A DNA stretch of 64,000 nt from Dromiciops gliroides. Its lineage: Eukaryota > Chordata > Mammalia > Microbiotheria > Microbiotheriidae. Below, in pieces: positions 47,901-61,568 of this stretch. The notes beneath the pieces are model-generated. The model saw nothing but the letters and a program-made list of their open reading frames with translations, searched no databases and had not been told where the DNA came from. Location of the stretch: positions 172,517,577 through 172,581,576 of the forward strand of contig NC_057861.1 of assembly GCF_019393635.1 (NCBI RefSeq). The letters are read 5' to 3'. Positions within the stretch are counted from its first letter, which is position 1, and each line of letters opens with the position of its first letter. The position numbers were made by a program, and so were the translations under genes.

Positions 47901-50900
47901 GCTAAATTATGCCTGTTTCTAAAAGAGAGATTACTTTTTCCTCACGTGTTTTCCAAAGAACAAGAACCCTTATCCCAGGAAGAATCTGTGAATGATGAGA
48001 AAAATTATTCCTTTCATGAGTCTTCTCAAGTCATTGAACAGCCTGAGACAACAGTAAGTATGAAAGATTTGGAAGTTTAATACTGGAAGTCTATGTACAC
48101 TTAGGCTGTTAAAGATGGGACATGAGCAAGGGTTCTTAATCTGGAGTCCATGGATAGATTTCAGGATGTCTTTGAACTTGGATGGGGAAAATGATATCTT
48201 CATTTTCATTAAACTTTCACTGAAAGTAAGTATTTCCTTCAACAGTTTAAAAATAATTATTCTAAGAAAAAGGGTCCATAGGTTTCACCATACTGCCAAA
48301 GGAGTCAATGACAAGCAAAGTTAATCCCTGGGTTAGAGGCTGAAGATCATAATATATTTCCCTTCCTATTATTTCACTGGAGTGAAATCTTTTAAAAATT
48401 AAATTTGAGAGGCAGTTAGGTGGCACAGTGGATACAGCATTGGCCCTGGATTCAAGAGGACCTGAGTTCAAATCTGACCTCAGACACTTAACACTTACTA
48501 GCTGTGTGGCCCTAGGCAAGTCACTTAACCTCAATTGCCTCACTACAAAAAAAATAACAAATTTGAGGGGGCAGCTAGGTGGCACAGTAGATAAAGCACT
48601 GGCCCTGGATTCAGGAGGACCTGAGTTCAAATCTGGCCTCAGACACTTGACACTAGCTGTGTGTCCCTGGGCAATTCACTTAACCCTCATTGCCCTGCAA
48701 AAAAAAAAAAATTTGAAAAAAGTTAACAAGCATTTACCTTTCTCCTACCCCTACCTCCAATGGAAGAGAAAAAAGAAAAACAAAACACTTCTAATAAATA
48801 TGCATAGTCGAAACAAATTACCTCATTGGCCAGGTCCAAAACTGCATATCTTATTCTGTATGTTAATTCCTTTACCTTTCTATCAGGAGATGGGTAACAT
48901 TCTTCATCATTGGTCCTCTGGAGCCATGGTTAATCATTTCATTAAGACTTCTTAAGTTTTTCACACTTAATCACTTTTATGTTGTAGATCTTGTATAAAT
49001 TGTTCTTTTGCCTCTGCTTACTTCACTCTGCAACAATATAAACAAGTCTTTCCACATTTCTCTGAAAACTGTCCCTTTCATCTTTTTTTGGGGGGGGGCA
49101 ATGAGGATTAAATGACTTGCCTAGAGTCACACAGCTAGTAAGTCCTTAGACTTCATGAGGGATATTAAAAGATCAAACTGTTTACATTCCTACATGGGAA
49201 GATAATACTTCGAACTCATAAGAACTATCTCAGTAAGGAATTCACAGAAGACACAGGTCTGAACTGAATACGAAGGGTTGATATTTGTAAAGCATTTGTT
49301 TTGTTCTTTGTGAGTCCTTCCATCGTTTCTTAAGGCCCATAAGGATTCATTCCTTGAGATAGATACTTAAAGGCTATTTGGATACTCTTTTCCAGAGGGG
49401 CAGTTTTATCATTAGCTGATTTTTATCAGGCTGAAAGCTTAGTATCCTTATAAAACTTTAAAAACTGTCTTATTAGGAAGGATAGCTAATATATTGTATG
49501 ATAGCAGAATTAGGACACAGAAAAGATCTCAACAGACAAGAAAAATAAGCCATAACTAATGATGAAATGTAATAGGGATGAATGTAGAATTTTACAGTAA
49601 AACTTTCAAAATGAAACTTAGAGGTTTGAAAATAAAGGACTCATTTATGCCTATAGAGCAGTTAATGTGAAAAAGACTTGGGAGTCACATTTACCTTGCA
49701 ATCAACAGTGTGACTTAGTCACACTCAGTCAATCTTAGGACTCATTTATGGAAATAGCGTTTCTGTAACATGGAAAACAACAGTTCTGTTATAATTCTTT
49801 CCTGGTCAGACCATATCTAGGGTGTTATATTCAGTTTTTGTTTGTGTCATTGCAAGAGGGACATTGATGACATTGGTATGCTCAAGTTAGTGATACCCTT
49901 AAGTTGTATGCTTGATATACTTGAAGAGTAACCAACCAGAGTGGTGAAGGACTTCGGAAGCATGCCTGTAGAGGATTGGTTGAAGAAATTAGTAACTGTT
50001 TGGCCTTTTGAGAGGAAAGCAGGGGTAGCAGAGTAACTGTTTTCAAGCGTCTGAAGGGCTGTCATGTGGAAGAGTAGTTCTCAAACTTGTTCTGTTTGGA
50101 TCCAGAGAGTAGAACTGGGGGAAGTGGATAGAAGTAAGGTTAGTTTTTGTTCCAAGTGAGGAGTCATTTCTTTTTTTTTCTTTTTTTAGTGAGGCAATTG
50201 GGGTTAAGTGACTTGCCCAGGGTCACACAGCTAGTAAGTGTTAAGTGTCTGAGGCCGGATTTGAACCCAGGTCCTCCTGACTCCAGGGCTGGTACTCTAT
50301 CCACTGTGCCACCTAGCTGCCCCGGAGTTAGGCATTTATAAGAATAGAGGGGGCTACCTCTTGAAGAAGTGGTGTTCCCTTCTGCCATCAGAAATGGCCA
50401 CTCAGAGGCTAGATCAAATAACGATCTAGAGGATTTGTACTTCAAGAAGACATTAGACAAGATGACCTCTAGAGTTCTGAGGATGTTTGTGCTGGAAAAT
50501 ATCTTTTGAAAGGACAAGCATTTTATGGTTTCTTTCCTAATACAAGATTTTCTGATCCAAAAATGCTGTTTTGGCCAAATGGAGACAACCTTAGCATGGA
50601 TTAATGGAATAGTATTGAATTTGAATTCAGAAGGACATAGAATAGAGTCCTAGCTCCAAGGTGTACTAGCTGTGTGACCTTGGGAAAGTCATTTAACTTC
50701 TCTGAAATTCAGTCTTTTAATCTATAAAATGAAGATTAATAATCAACATTTATTAAGTGCCTACTATGTGCCAGGCACTGTGCTAATTCCTGTTGGCTAA
50801 TACAACATGTACTATCGCTCTTAAAAGAATATTTTGTAAGGAAAGAACTTTGTAAATCTTAAAGCAGTATATCAATGTGAATAGGCTTAATTGATTTCAT

Positions 50901-53900
50901 GAAAGATTTCTCTTTTGCATGTCAAGACAATACAAAATTCATTTATAGATGAAACCACAAAGCTAAATGTAATTGGTCTGTGGTTGGCAGCATCAAATGA
51001 TAACAAAATAAGAAGATAATAGATAATAGAATAGAAAAGTATGGGTTCACCATTGTCATTAGAAGGTGTCCTTCCCATCGTCCAAATGGAAGAGGGATTC
51101 CATACAGTTGGTGAGGTCATCAACCATTGTCCAAATGGAAGAGGGATTCCATATAGTTGGTGAGGTCATCCACATGTCACATCTATAGATGACAACATTG
51201 TACTGATTGAGTTAAGCCCCAAAATGCCACACTCCCTCCTCAACAAGACAGTTTCTTGGGGCCTGCTCAAAAGAACTAATGAAACACAGGATGAATACTC
51301 CAAACTAGGCAATTTCATTTATATGATAGATTGGTGCTGTGGACCAAAAGATAGCTTTATGTCAATCCTCCTCTATTGTATAACTTTAAGTATTAATAAT
51401 TTATATCTCAAATTATCTGACTCTACACATTATAACTTTAAACATTTGTTCCATAGAAAAGTGGTGCACATAGTAGTTCAGCTCACTTCTTGGACCTGGA
51501 ACACCAAAGGCAAGGTCAGATATAATTGTTAACTGTCACTATTCGGGTTTGTGTGGCACACTTAAATGTTTAACAAATGTGTTTATTTTTTTTAACATTT
51601 CTCCAAGTAGAATCTGTTGCTTCAAAGCAGAACTCCTCAGAGGGCTTAAAAGAAGTGGATAAAATTCAGGTTCCTAAATTAGATGAGAAACCTAGGTAAG
51701 TTTCCAAAATACAAATGAAATAATGAATGCTAATGAAATGGATTTATAAAAAACTGAGTGCTATCAGTGCCAAAATTGTGCAAGTACTAGTACACATAGA
51801 AAAGAATACAGGGGATATTAATAAAAAAGAAAGGCAATCCTTGTTCTCAGGGAGCTCTCATTCTGAATGAGGAAGGCAATACATATGGAATGGAAAGAAG
51901 AGTTCTGGTTGACCTAAAGGTGTAATTTGCAGAGTGGATGTCGAGACCCAGGGAACCTTTTTTTGGTGGGGGGGTGGTGGTGGTGGTGGTGGTGGTGGTG
52001 GTACATTAGCAAGGCAGGAAGGAATGTTGGAAGTCTAGGAGTCATAGTAACAGAGCACTATGGTGAGTTCTAGTGGGCTAGAGGTTGCAAGGGGATGGTG
52101 AGGCCCCATGATCTGCCATCTTACCTGAAGGATTACAGCTGATAACTTACTTATCATCTAACTGGTATTAGTGTCCATTGTTGGTTCATCATTGTTAATG
52201 TGATAACTATACTAATGTAGAGTAATAAAATGTAAATGTTTAGATGTTCCCTTTTTTCCCTCTATTTCTCAGAGCGAGGATCCTTTCTTGCCAGTTAGCC
52301 TAAGGAGAATATTCCCTTGTAGCTAGGCATCCCAGTGATCTTGTACATTAATAGTTACTTATGAAGTATAATTTGAGGATCAGAAAGGCTTTTTTAGTAT
52401 ATCTCCTGTGGTACTTGAAATTCAACTATTATAAGTCAATTGTGTTGCCAGGAGCTCCTATAGGTGTTTCTTAGAAAAGTAATATGTCAGTCCTGTAAAT
52501 GTTAAGAACGCTTTAATGTAAACTTGCATACCAAATGATCTAGCAGGGCCTAAGAGCCTGGAGCAAGAGAATGGTTAGTTTTGATGGGATTCACAATAGG
52601 TTTAGAAAATATATTTGTATGTATATCTATCTACATAGATACATATACACATGCAATACATATACATGTATATATACATATGCACACATGCGCACATACA
52701 CATGTGCGCACACACAGTGTGTCTTTCTTCACTGACACAGATCCTGACCATTCCATTCAGTGATTTTCTTCATGAGTTACTCTAGAAAAAACATTATCAC
52801 TTCCTATGTTTTTTGTTCATTCATTTTAGTCATGTTTGACTCTTTTTGACCCCTTTTGGGGTTTTCTTGGCAAAACTACTGGAGTGGTTTGCACTTCCCT
52901 TCTCCAGCTCGTTTTACAGATGAGGAAACTGAGGCAAATAGGGTGAAGGAACTTGCCCCAAAGTGTCTGAGACCAGATTTGAACTTGGAAAAATGAGTCT
53001 TCCTGACTCCAGGCCTGATGCTCTATCCTCCATGCTCCCCACTATACTGAAAATCATTCCACACACTGACACATTTCTGCATGCAAATGAAAATTTATGT
53101 GATTTGGAAGGTGGGCATTTATTCTGGGGAAGGAGAGGTGCTGGGAAAGGAAGTTGAAAGCAAACTTCTCATTTGAGTATTTTTCCTGGGGCTCACTCCC
53201 AGCTAATTGATAGATCAGCTGGGAACTAACTTCAGTTAATTAGAAGACTAGGAACATGGAGTCTTAATATAATAATTTCATTTTAGAGCCACACATTCAG
53301 CAAATGGGTACTTAAACCATATGAGACAATGTTTCAAAGCATCACTGTATGTTCATAGTTCAGGAATTAATTGGAAATACCTCCTCTTTGAGCAGGGTAG
53401 TACTCAAAACTGTTAGCTCTAAGAGGAAATGTGGAATAGCAGAAAGAGTACTAGAATTGAAGTTGAAGACAGGCATACGTTCAAATCTTACTTGAGATAC
53501 TTGCTAATGATGTGACCAGGGATGGGCAAGTTGTTTAAATTCTCCAGGCCTCAATTTAATGTGTAAAACAGAGACAGGAATATTTGTAGTGCCTGCCTCA
53601 CAGAATTGGCAAGATCAAGGAAAAAATACTATCTACCTATCGATTGATCTATCGATCCATCTAGCCACACACATACACCCACACAGGTATGCATATACAA
53701 GATGGTCTAATAGCTTAAAACTATATTAAGTCTTTTGGGACAAGCTAGACAGGAATACATACCTACATACCTACATAAAACTTCAGAGCTTCATTTTTAA
53801 AGAGGTAGCAGGATATCAGTTGATTAGCAAACATCTTTTAAGCATCTAAGATGTGCCCTGCACCTGCCTAGGTCTTCAAGGAACATGGTAGAAAGAGAAA

Positions 53901-54584
53901 GAGTTACTGAACTTTGAGTCAGGAGACCTAGGTTTGGATACAGCCTTTGACATTTGAAGTGGGTGACCCTGAGCAATTCACTTACCTCTCATAGTTAATT
54001 TCCACATCTGTATAATAGGCGTAATAATGTACTCCTTATATCTCAGAGTTGTTGTGAGGAAAAGCGCTTTGCAAACTCTAAAGAATTATGTAAATGTAAA
54101 CTTAATATCATTAGCTATTTATCCCATTTTCATGGGGGAAACCTATTTTATACATTGGTTAGTTACTCAAATCTCTTGAAAAAAGCTTTAATATGATCAT
54201 AAGATCATAAAATATTCCTTTGTGATTTTTTTTTTTCTGTTCTTTTATTTATGCTAGCTATAGCAATTCACCTGTGGCTTCTGGAGCTGTCCAGGAGGGT
54301 TTGCTGGAGGTAGGTGAAGGAAGCAGCAAGGGCACTTCAGAGCCTTCCCAGGTGTACCTGCTTCATGTATAGAACTCCTTGAAAAGAAATCCTTCACTCT
54401 ACTGCATTAATTAGGAATGAGTCATTTTTCATTGGAGAAGAATCTTGGACTTTAGAGTCAGAACTCCAGAAGTCATTTAATGGTGGGTAGAAATAGTGGG
54501 CATTTACTTTGTTTCTGTTCTTTGCTATGAAGATTTTGGGGCTTGCTCACTCTCTGCACAACTGTCCCTCTCTCTTTCCCCTTC

Positions 54585-54636
<52 letters not shown>

Positions 54637-57600
54637 ACGCACACGCACAACGCACACGCATGCACAAATACTTCTATATCTATATATCCAGTGTGATTAA
54701 TATAGAGAAGGGCTATTGGTCTGCATTGCAGAGTACAGGAAGGGAAGTAATTTATATGGAGACTAGCTTTTAAAAGCTAAACAGAAGCATTTCTATTTGC
54801 AAAGCCAATAGGAAACCACTGAAATTGAGTAGCAGCATGTCATGGTCAGATCCATTTGACTGTTCGTCCTCTACACTGGTAGAATTGGGAAGAAACTTGA
54901 GGCAGAGAGATGAATTAGGAGGTTAAGTAATCCAAGTGAGAGATGGAGAGGGCTTGGACTAAGGTAGTGACTGGATGAACAGAGAGATGGGGTCTGATGA
55001 GAGATCTTGAGGTGTTGCTTGACTCATGACCCTATTTGGGGCCTTCTTAGCAAAGATACTGGAGTGGTTTGCCATTTCCTTCACCAGCTCATTTCAGTAG
55101 ATGAGGAACTGAGGCAAACAGGGTGAAGTGACTTGTCCAGGGTCACTTAGCTAGCAAGTGTTTGAGGTCAGATTTGAACTCAGGAAGATGAATGTCTTCC
55201 TACCTGCAGGCCTGATATTCTATCCAGTGCATCACCTAGCTGCCCCACTGTTGATGCAGAAACAGTAAAATGTGACAAATTATTGCATATTACTTTTGAA
55301 CATTCCTGTTGCCTACAGTGTTTGCTCCTTCTTCCAAGTCACTACCTATGCCCCCAGCTAAAATGTTACTTTCTCAGCGAAGCCTTCCCAGATCAGCCCA
55401 GTCAAGAGCAATATCTCCCTCTTTCCTGTAGCATCTCACATTCCCATTTAGAGATCCCCTGGCACTTATCAGGTTCAAGCCTAACCAAATTAAAAGTTCA
55501 GAGGCAGTATGGGTTTTGGAGTAAGCACAAGTTTATTGCCTACATTCCTCCTGAGACTTGGGGTTAGTGACACATTGAGACAATCCAGATAGCTATTTTC
55601 TCTTATTAAATTTTGGTTTCAACGATGTTTTTAGTAATCGGAAGTGCTTCTCTTATCTACTGTCCTTTAGTTTTTATTTAAGAAAGCTTTAAGGTTGGTG
55701 ACACATCTTACTTTTCAAGTAAGTAGATTTCTGGGCTTAATGAAAAGAAAAACCCACCAGGCAGAACTTTGATTTAGCTTTAGTTTAAGGTGAGGAGGAT
55801 GGTGCTAATGGGGATTTACTGCTCTCCCAGTCATTCTAGAAATGATAATAGGTGACACTTCAAGATAAAACTTTACATACTTTATCACAGTAGATCCACA
55901 CAATACCTCTGAGGGAGGAAGTACAACTATTTCCCCCATATTTTAAATGAAGAAACTGAGGCTCAGAGAGGTGGTTACTCTGTTCAAGATCACAGAACTC
56001 ATAAGTAGCAGGCAAGTCTGAGACTAGGACTCAGGCTGTCAGTGATGCCGCAGACACACTGTTACCTTCTTGCCTTGCTACATATGATTCAGGCCAGCAA
56101 CGGAGTAGGAATAGTTAGTTTAAACATGCTGAATCAAGAACTTCCATATACATAGTATGATGAACATTATACAGGGGGGTCCCAAAAGCTTTAGTGCAGT
56201 TTTAAGTTATTATAGCAAAAAAAAAAAATCTCGCTAAGAATTTTGGGACACACTGAGGGACAGTAAAACTTCTGGGACACTATATTGTACTTATTTATGC
56301 ACAAGTCCTATCCAGCACTCTGGATTGCTGTAATTATTTGTGCACATATCTTATCCTGCACTAGATTTTGTAATTTTCCTGAAGACCAGGGTCCTGATAC
56401 TCTCATTTTTGCATATGCCTTAGTGCTTAGTATGGTTCCCACACAGCAGGCACTTAATACATATTTGAACAAATGCATGTTAGCATTACTATCCTCTAAT
56501 AATTTTGAAGTATTTCTTACTATTTAAGTTCTCGTTTTCTGTGTTCAATATGACACACATTTTCTTCTTTCTCTGTTTTGTTTTCTATTTTGCCAGCTAC
56601 AATTACATAATTATACATCCTGCACACAAGCCTGCAGCAATTCGTGGCTATTTCTGTGTTGACACAAATTTTCATCAATAACAACAACAACAGAAACAAT
56701 AACAACAACTAATGCTGCCTCTATTTTTTGGCCTAACTCATTAAAACTTAATTTCTTTCAGACTGATCATTTAGAGAAGAAAAGAAAAAGAACAAGAGCA
56801 AGCAAGAACATCCCTGAAACAAAGTATGGTGCCTCTTGTTATTTATTTAGCATTAAAGCCAACCCTTAATGCTGTAAACCTTCTTTTAAAATAGAATTGT
56901 TTTAAAACCACCTCTTAATTAGGAACAAAGAAAAAATTGTGTGCCACTAATAAAGACCGTAGAGAACAGTTTATCTTATTAGACAGTGATGCCCTTAAAG
57001 GTGTAACTGTCAAGGACAGTTGGATATAGTAAAAAAAAAAGACCCTGATCTTGACCTCATAATGATGATCCTTACAGTTAATATTGAAGCTGTTTCCTCA
57101 GCCCTTCATAGATCTTGGTTTTGATCACTGCCTTTGAGGGAGACAGCAAAGGAGCTGAAATTCAAATACCCCCTTTCCTGTTTATCACCCCCAAATGTTT
57201 GTACCTGGTCAGGGAATGAGGAAAAGCTTTGAAGTGAGTCACTATTCTGAAACTATTGGTGGTCTAAAGTTATCACAGGTTTAGCAGCAAAGGAATAATC
57301 TTTGCAAGACAACTTAATGTCTCATGATTGAAGGGAAAGGCAGTATTGGGTACTGGAACTCTTGTTCCAAACCACTGCAGGAATGTTGGGTGTTGTTAAC
57401 ATGTTAATTTGTTCTTCACTCTCTCCTTAAAATCACAAAGGGAAGTCACTTAACTATACAGGTGTGGCTGGAGTTTTGGCTTACCCTATCCCATTTCTCA
57501 GCAACTTACCATCTTTCTAGCTAATACAAGTCTATTTCACACAGTATACAAACAAGAGTTCCAAAAAAAAAATGTGGATATTGAATATCTAAAGTGCTAA

Positions 57601-60600
57601 AATGCAATATGTAAAGGAATCTTGTGAGAAATCTTCATAAATAATCATACTTTCTCCTTAAAAATTCTATTTGTAAATTTAGATATTTATTATGGGCCAT
57701 CTGTCCTTTTCTGCCATAATATGGTCCTAATCACATATGAATCTTGTCATGAAATTGATTAACACAATGTCCCTCTGGGAGAATATGATCCAATGATATA
57801 ACTTGGGGGTGGGTCCTTCAAGGATTTGAATATGACATAAAATGTAGCAAAGGTATATAGCAAGTATAAATGGCAATAATTTAAATTAGTAAAATTTTGC
57901 AGGGTCCAGTAAAAGGGACATAAATCTACAGTAATAATGGCTTATATTTAAATAGTTTTAAAATGGTTCATAAAGCACAAATTGCCACCCATAGTGAGTT
58001 AGAAAACAAATTAGCATTATCTAAGTTGCATTTTTTTATTTTAAAAAATATTTTCCAATTTTAACCTCATTCTCCCCACCCCAATTCCCCACTCAGGGAC
58101 CACCAACAGAAAGTTGGACACCATACCACAAAATATAGCTATCACATGTTTGCTTAAAAATTAATATTGAAGACTTAAGTAAATTTAATAAATAAAAACT
58201 TTTCTGTATTTTTTAGACTCTAGAAATCCATTTAGAGATTTGAGTGCCTAAGGACTCTTTACAAGACTGTCTAGGGAAGCTTGAGCTGTTGCTATCTTTT
58301 TCTGCATCAATCAGCATTCAAATAATTTTCTTGACCCAAGAGTTGATTTTGACTTTTCAAAAAACACCTGCAGTTCATAGGTTTTTCCACTAGATGGTAG
58401 AGTAGTGCTACCATCTAACTTTTTTTTTGTTCATGGCAAAGACCTTGGAGAAACCTTAGCACACTGGAAACACTCAAAGCTACTTCCTCGTCCACATGTG
58501 GTTTCATATGTAAGTTCCATACAGCTTTCAGTATTCTTAGCTGCAATTTTGCACATACCAAAGAGAATCATTGTTCTAATGATCTCATAAAGACTTAAAA
58601 AAAACCCTAACATAGGTCTATATTAAGGCAAAATGATTAGACTTTGCAAGAATTTTGAACCTTAGTGTTTAAAGTGAGACACCCCAATATCCTATTTATC
58701 CAGACTCTTTAAATTGGCTATCAAGCTTTAATCATGTAGCAGTTCTTAGATCTGGTGCTCTTATTACAAAAATACATACATATATACATTCACATACACA
58801 CATACACTTTTCCCAATGTTGCCTAAATGCTCCCCACTTTTATCCTCATTAATTACATAGTCATTGTGATACTTGTCTTTGCATCTTATACATTTTGCAC
58901 ATTTTCATACATTTGCCTTTTCTTTTCAGAGAGAATCCTTATGATTTTGAAAACACTTCTGATACTATGTACTCTCAAGTGGTAAGCTGACATAAAAAAG
59001 CATTATGTATTTTGGTATGCTGTTTTAAAGCTCTATGTAAGTTTGAAACCATGTTGCAAGAAGAACTTATCTGGGTAGTAGCCAGTATTCACAGTTAATT
59101 GTAATCACTAGGTGGTGTTGTTTCTATATGGTCACTGACACATTAACTGAAATACTTTAAATTTCTTCCTTTTAGTTATTTATTCTCCTAATTAATATTA
59201 CTGCATGGGGATCATGACAGTTTGATCATCTAAAGAATATTGAACTAAATGTCTTTGGCTTTAATCTTGAGTATAAGGGGGTAAAATCACAATTAAATTG
59301 AACATTCACAAAATATTTCATTAGCTGTTTTTCAATTCAGGATTATTCCACCTATAGAACAACAACAAAAAAAAACCTAGTCAAATTCTTGCGATACCAG
59401 GCCACTAGGAAGAATATGTTCAGCATCTATGTTCTTGGCCCTTCTAGCTGCAAGATAAATTTTGGGTTGCACCTGTTTCATTGATGTTGGAAGCTGCCAG
59501 TGATCATGAGCCTCCCTTTATCAGTGGAGATTGAAATCTAAGAGATCTGCTTGCTACACCAAGAGTTTAAGTGTCTTGCCTAGGATCAAACAGCTAGTAT
59601 GTGTCAGAGGCATGATTTGAGCCCAAGTCTTCCTGACTCCGGGGCAGGCTCTCTTTATATTATGCCATGTTACTAGAAAGAATAATTGGACTCAATCATA
59701 CTCTGAGAAAGTCCACTTGATTTTGTTAAGTTTAATTCTATAAAATGGAGAAAAGTGTAGCTCTTACCTCCTGAACTGCTTATCCTGCCCCATTCCCAAC
59801 CCCCCCCCCAGCAAAGTGACCTAATATTCCTCTTTGCCTCTGCCTGAATGAGAGGTCTGAGTACAAAAAGCGACCAGTGCTCAATATTGCTATATTCTTA
59901 TAAGCTTACATAGACTTTTCAATGTCCTTTTAAGTACTATAGACAATTGTAATTATATATGAGAGTTTTGTTGTAAAAAAAAATGTCACTTTTGACAGCA
60001 ATTTAGGAAGGTCAGTACAAGTAATAAGACATTTCTATAAAATGTGAGAATTACATCAAACTGCCTTTGAATACTGAAGCGGGATTCACCCTGGTCTGTG
60101 TTCTAGGTTGTTGAAGCAAAACAGAGGATTCTCAGCCACAAGAAGTCATCCAAGAAAAAGAGGTGTGTTGTGGGTAACTCTGCAAGGATAATACAGTGTT
60201 AGAGCTAGAAAGAATTTCAGAGAATCTTTTCATTTTACAATTGAGGAAAGATGAGAAAAGTGAACTGACTTTCTTAAAGCAATCTGCCTCTTATGCTTGA
60301 AGTCAAATTAAGCTATTTTTTTTTAGTTAAAAAAACCCAAAAAGCCATTGACATTCAAAGGTATATATTTACTGTCCAATTTTTTTTATTTTCATAGGTG
60401 ATAGATTATTTTAATATTTCAAATAATCCATGATTTATTTGGGGGTTGGTACTGCCTCATGGCAGGCTGTAACCCCTCCTCACCTTCAGAGACAGTCTCC
60501 AGGGGCTTTGGTGGCAAAAACAGTCATTCACTTGGTGGTTGCCCTTTTGGTGATAAGCCTCTCTGAACTAGAACACTGAGCCTTCTGTCAGTGAAGACCT

Positions 60601-61531
60601 GAGTTCAAATCCATCCTCAGAAGCTTCCAAGTCATGTAAGCCTCATTTGCCTCAGTGTCTTCATCTGCAAAATGGGGATAATAGCACTTACTTCCAATGG
60701 TTGGTGTGAGGATCAATCGAGGTGATCATTGTAAAGTACTTAGCATAATGCTTGGTAGATAGTGAGCACTATATAAATGTTTGTTATCATCATTGCCATC
60801 ATCCTTATCTGGCCTTAAATACTGACTTTGTGACCCTGGGCAAGTCACTTAACCCTGTTTGCCTCAGTTTCTTATCTGTAAAATGATATGGAGAAAGAAA
60901 TGACAAACCACTCCAGTATCTTCACCAAGAGAAATGGGGTCACAAAATGCTGAACACAACTGAACAACAAAAAACTTGAGAGGACTTGCCAGAACTTAGA
61001 CTTCATTCATGTAGCCCTTAAGAATGCAGGGTCGGGGCAACTAGGTGGTGCAGTGGATAGAGCACCGGCCCTGGAGTCAGGAGTACCTGAGTTCAAATCC
61101 GGCCTCAGACACTTAACACACACTTACTAGCTGTGTGACCCTGGGCAAGTCACTTAACCCCAATTGCCTCACAAAAAAAAAAAAAAAAAAAGAAAGCAGG
61201 GTCACTTTTAAAATATGTTGAAACATCAGATTAGAATTTAAGGGAGAGCTGTCTTCTTGGGGTGCAGAAGTATTGGAATCATTTGAAGAAACAAGATACC
61301 AAACTTCTCACTCTCATTCCATCTGTCTTTAATTGAGTGTGATTGCCAGTCCAATCTTCCTTTATCCACTTAAAGTATCATAGGTAGTGTGTAAAGAAAA
61401 TGACACATTTAGAATGAGAAGACCTGCATTCAAATCCAGCCTCTGTCACTTATCTAGGTGACCTTGAACAAGTCATTTAAGCTCTCTAGTCTTTGTATGA
61501 GGTTAAACATAGCTTATATATCTGTGTATAT

Positions 61532-61568
<37 letters not shown>

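Noticed and set aside
48428..48955. 175-codon plus-strand frame
   Set aside because: It reads through two tandem SINEs and an L1-like tail. The repeated [14 protein letters not shown] pattern is the translated SINE B-box region, seen in many other frames.
54588..54662. Possible CRISPR-like or structured repeat array
   Set aside because: Simple (CA)n microsatellite; no repeat-spacer layout anywhere in the window.
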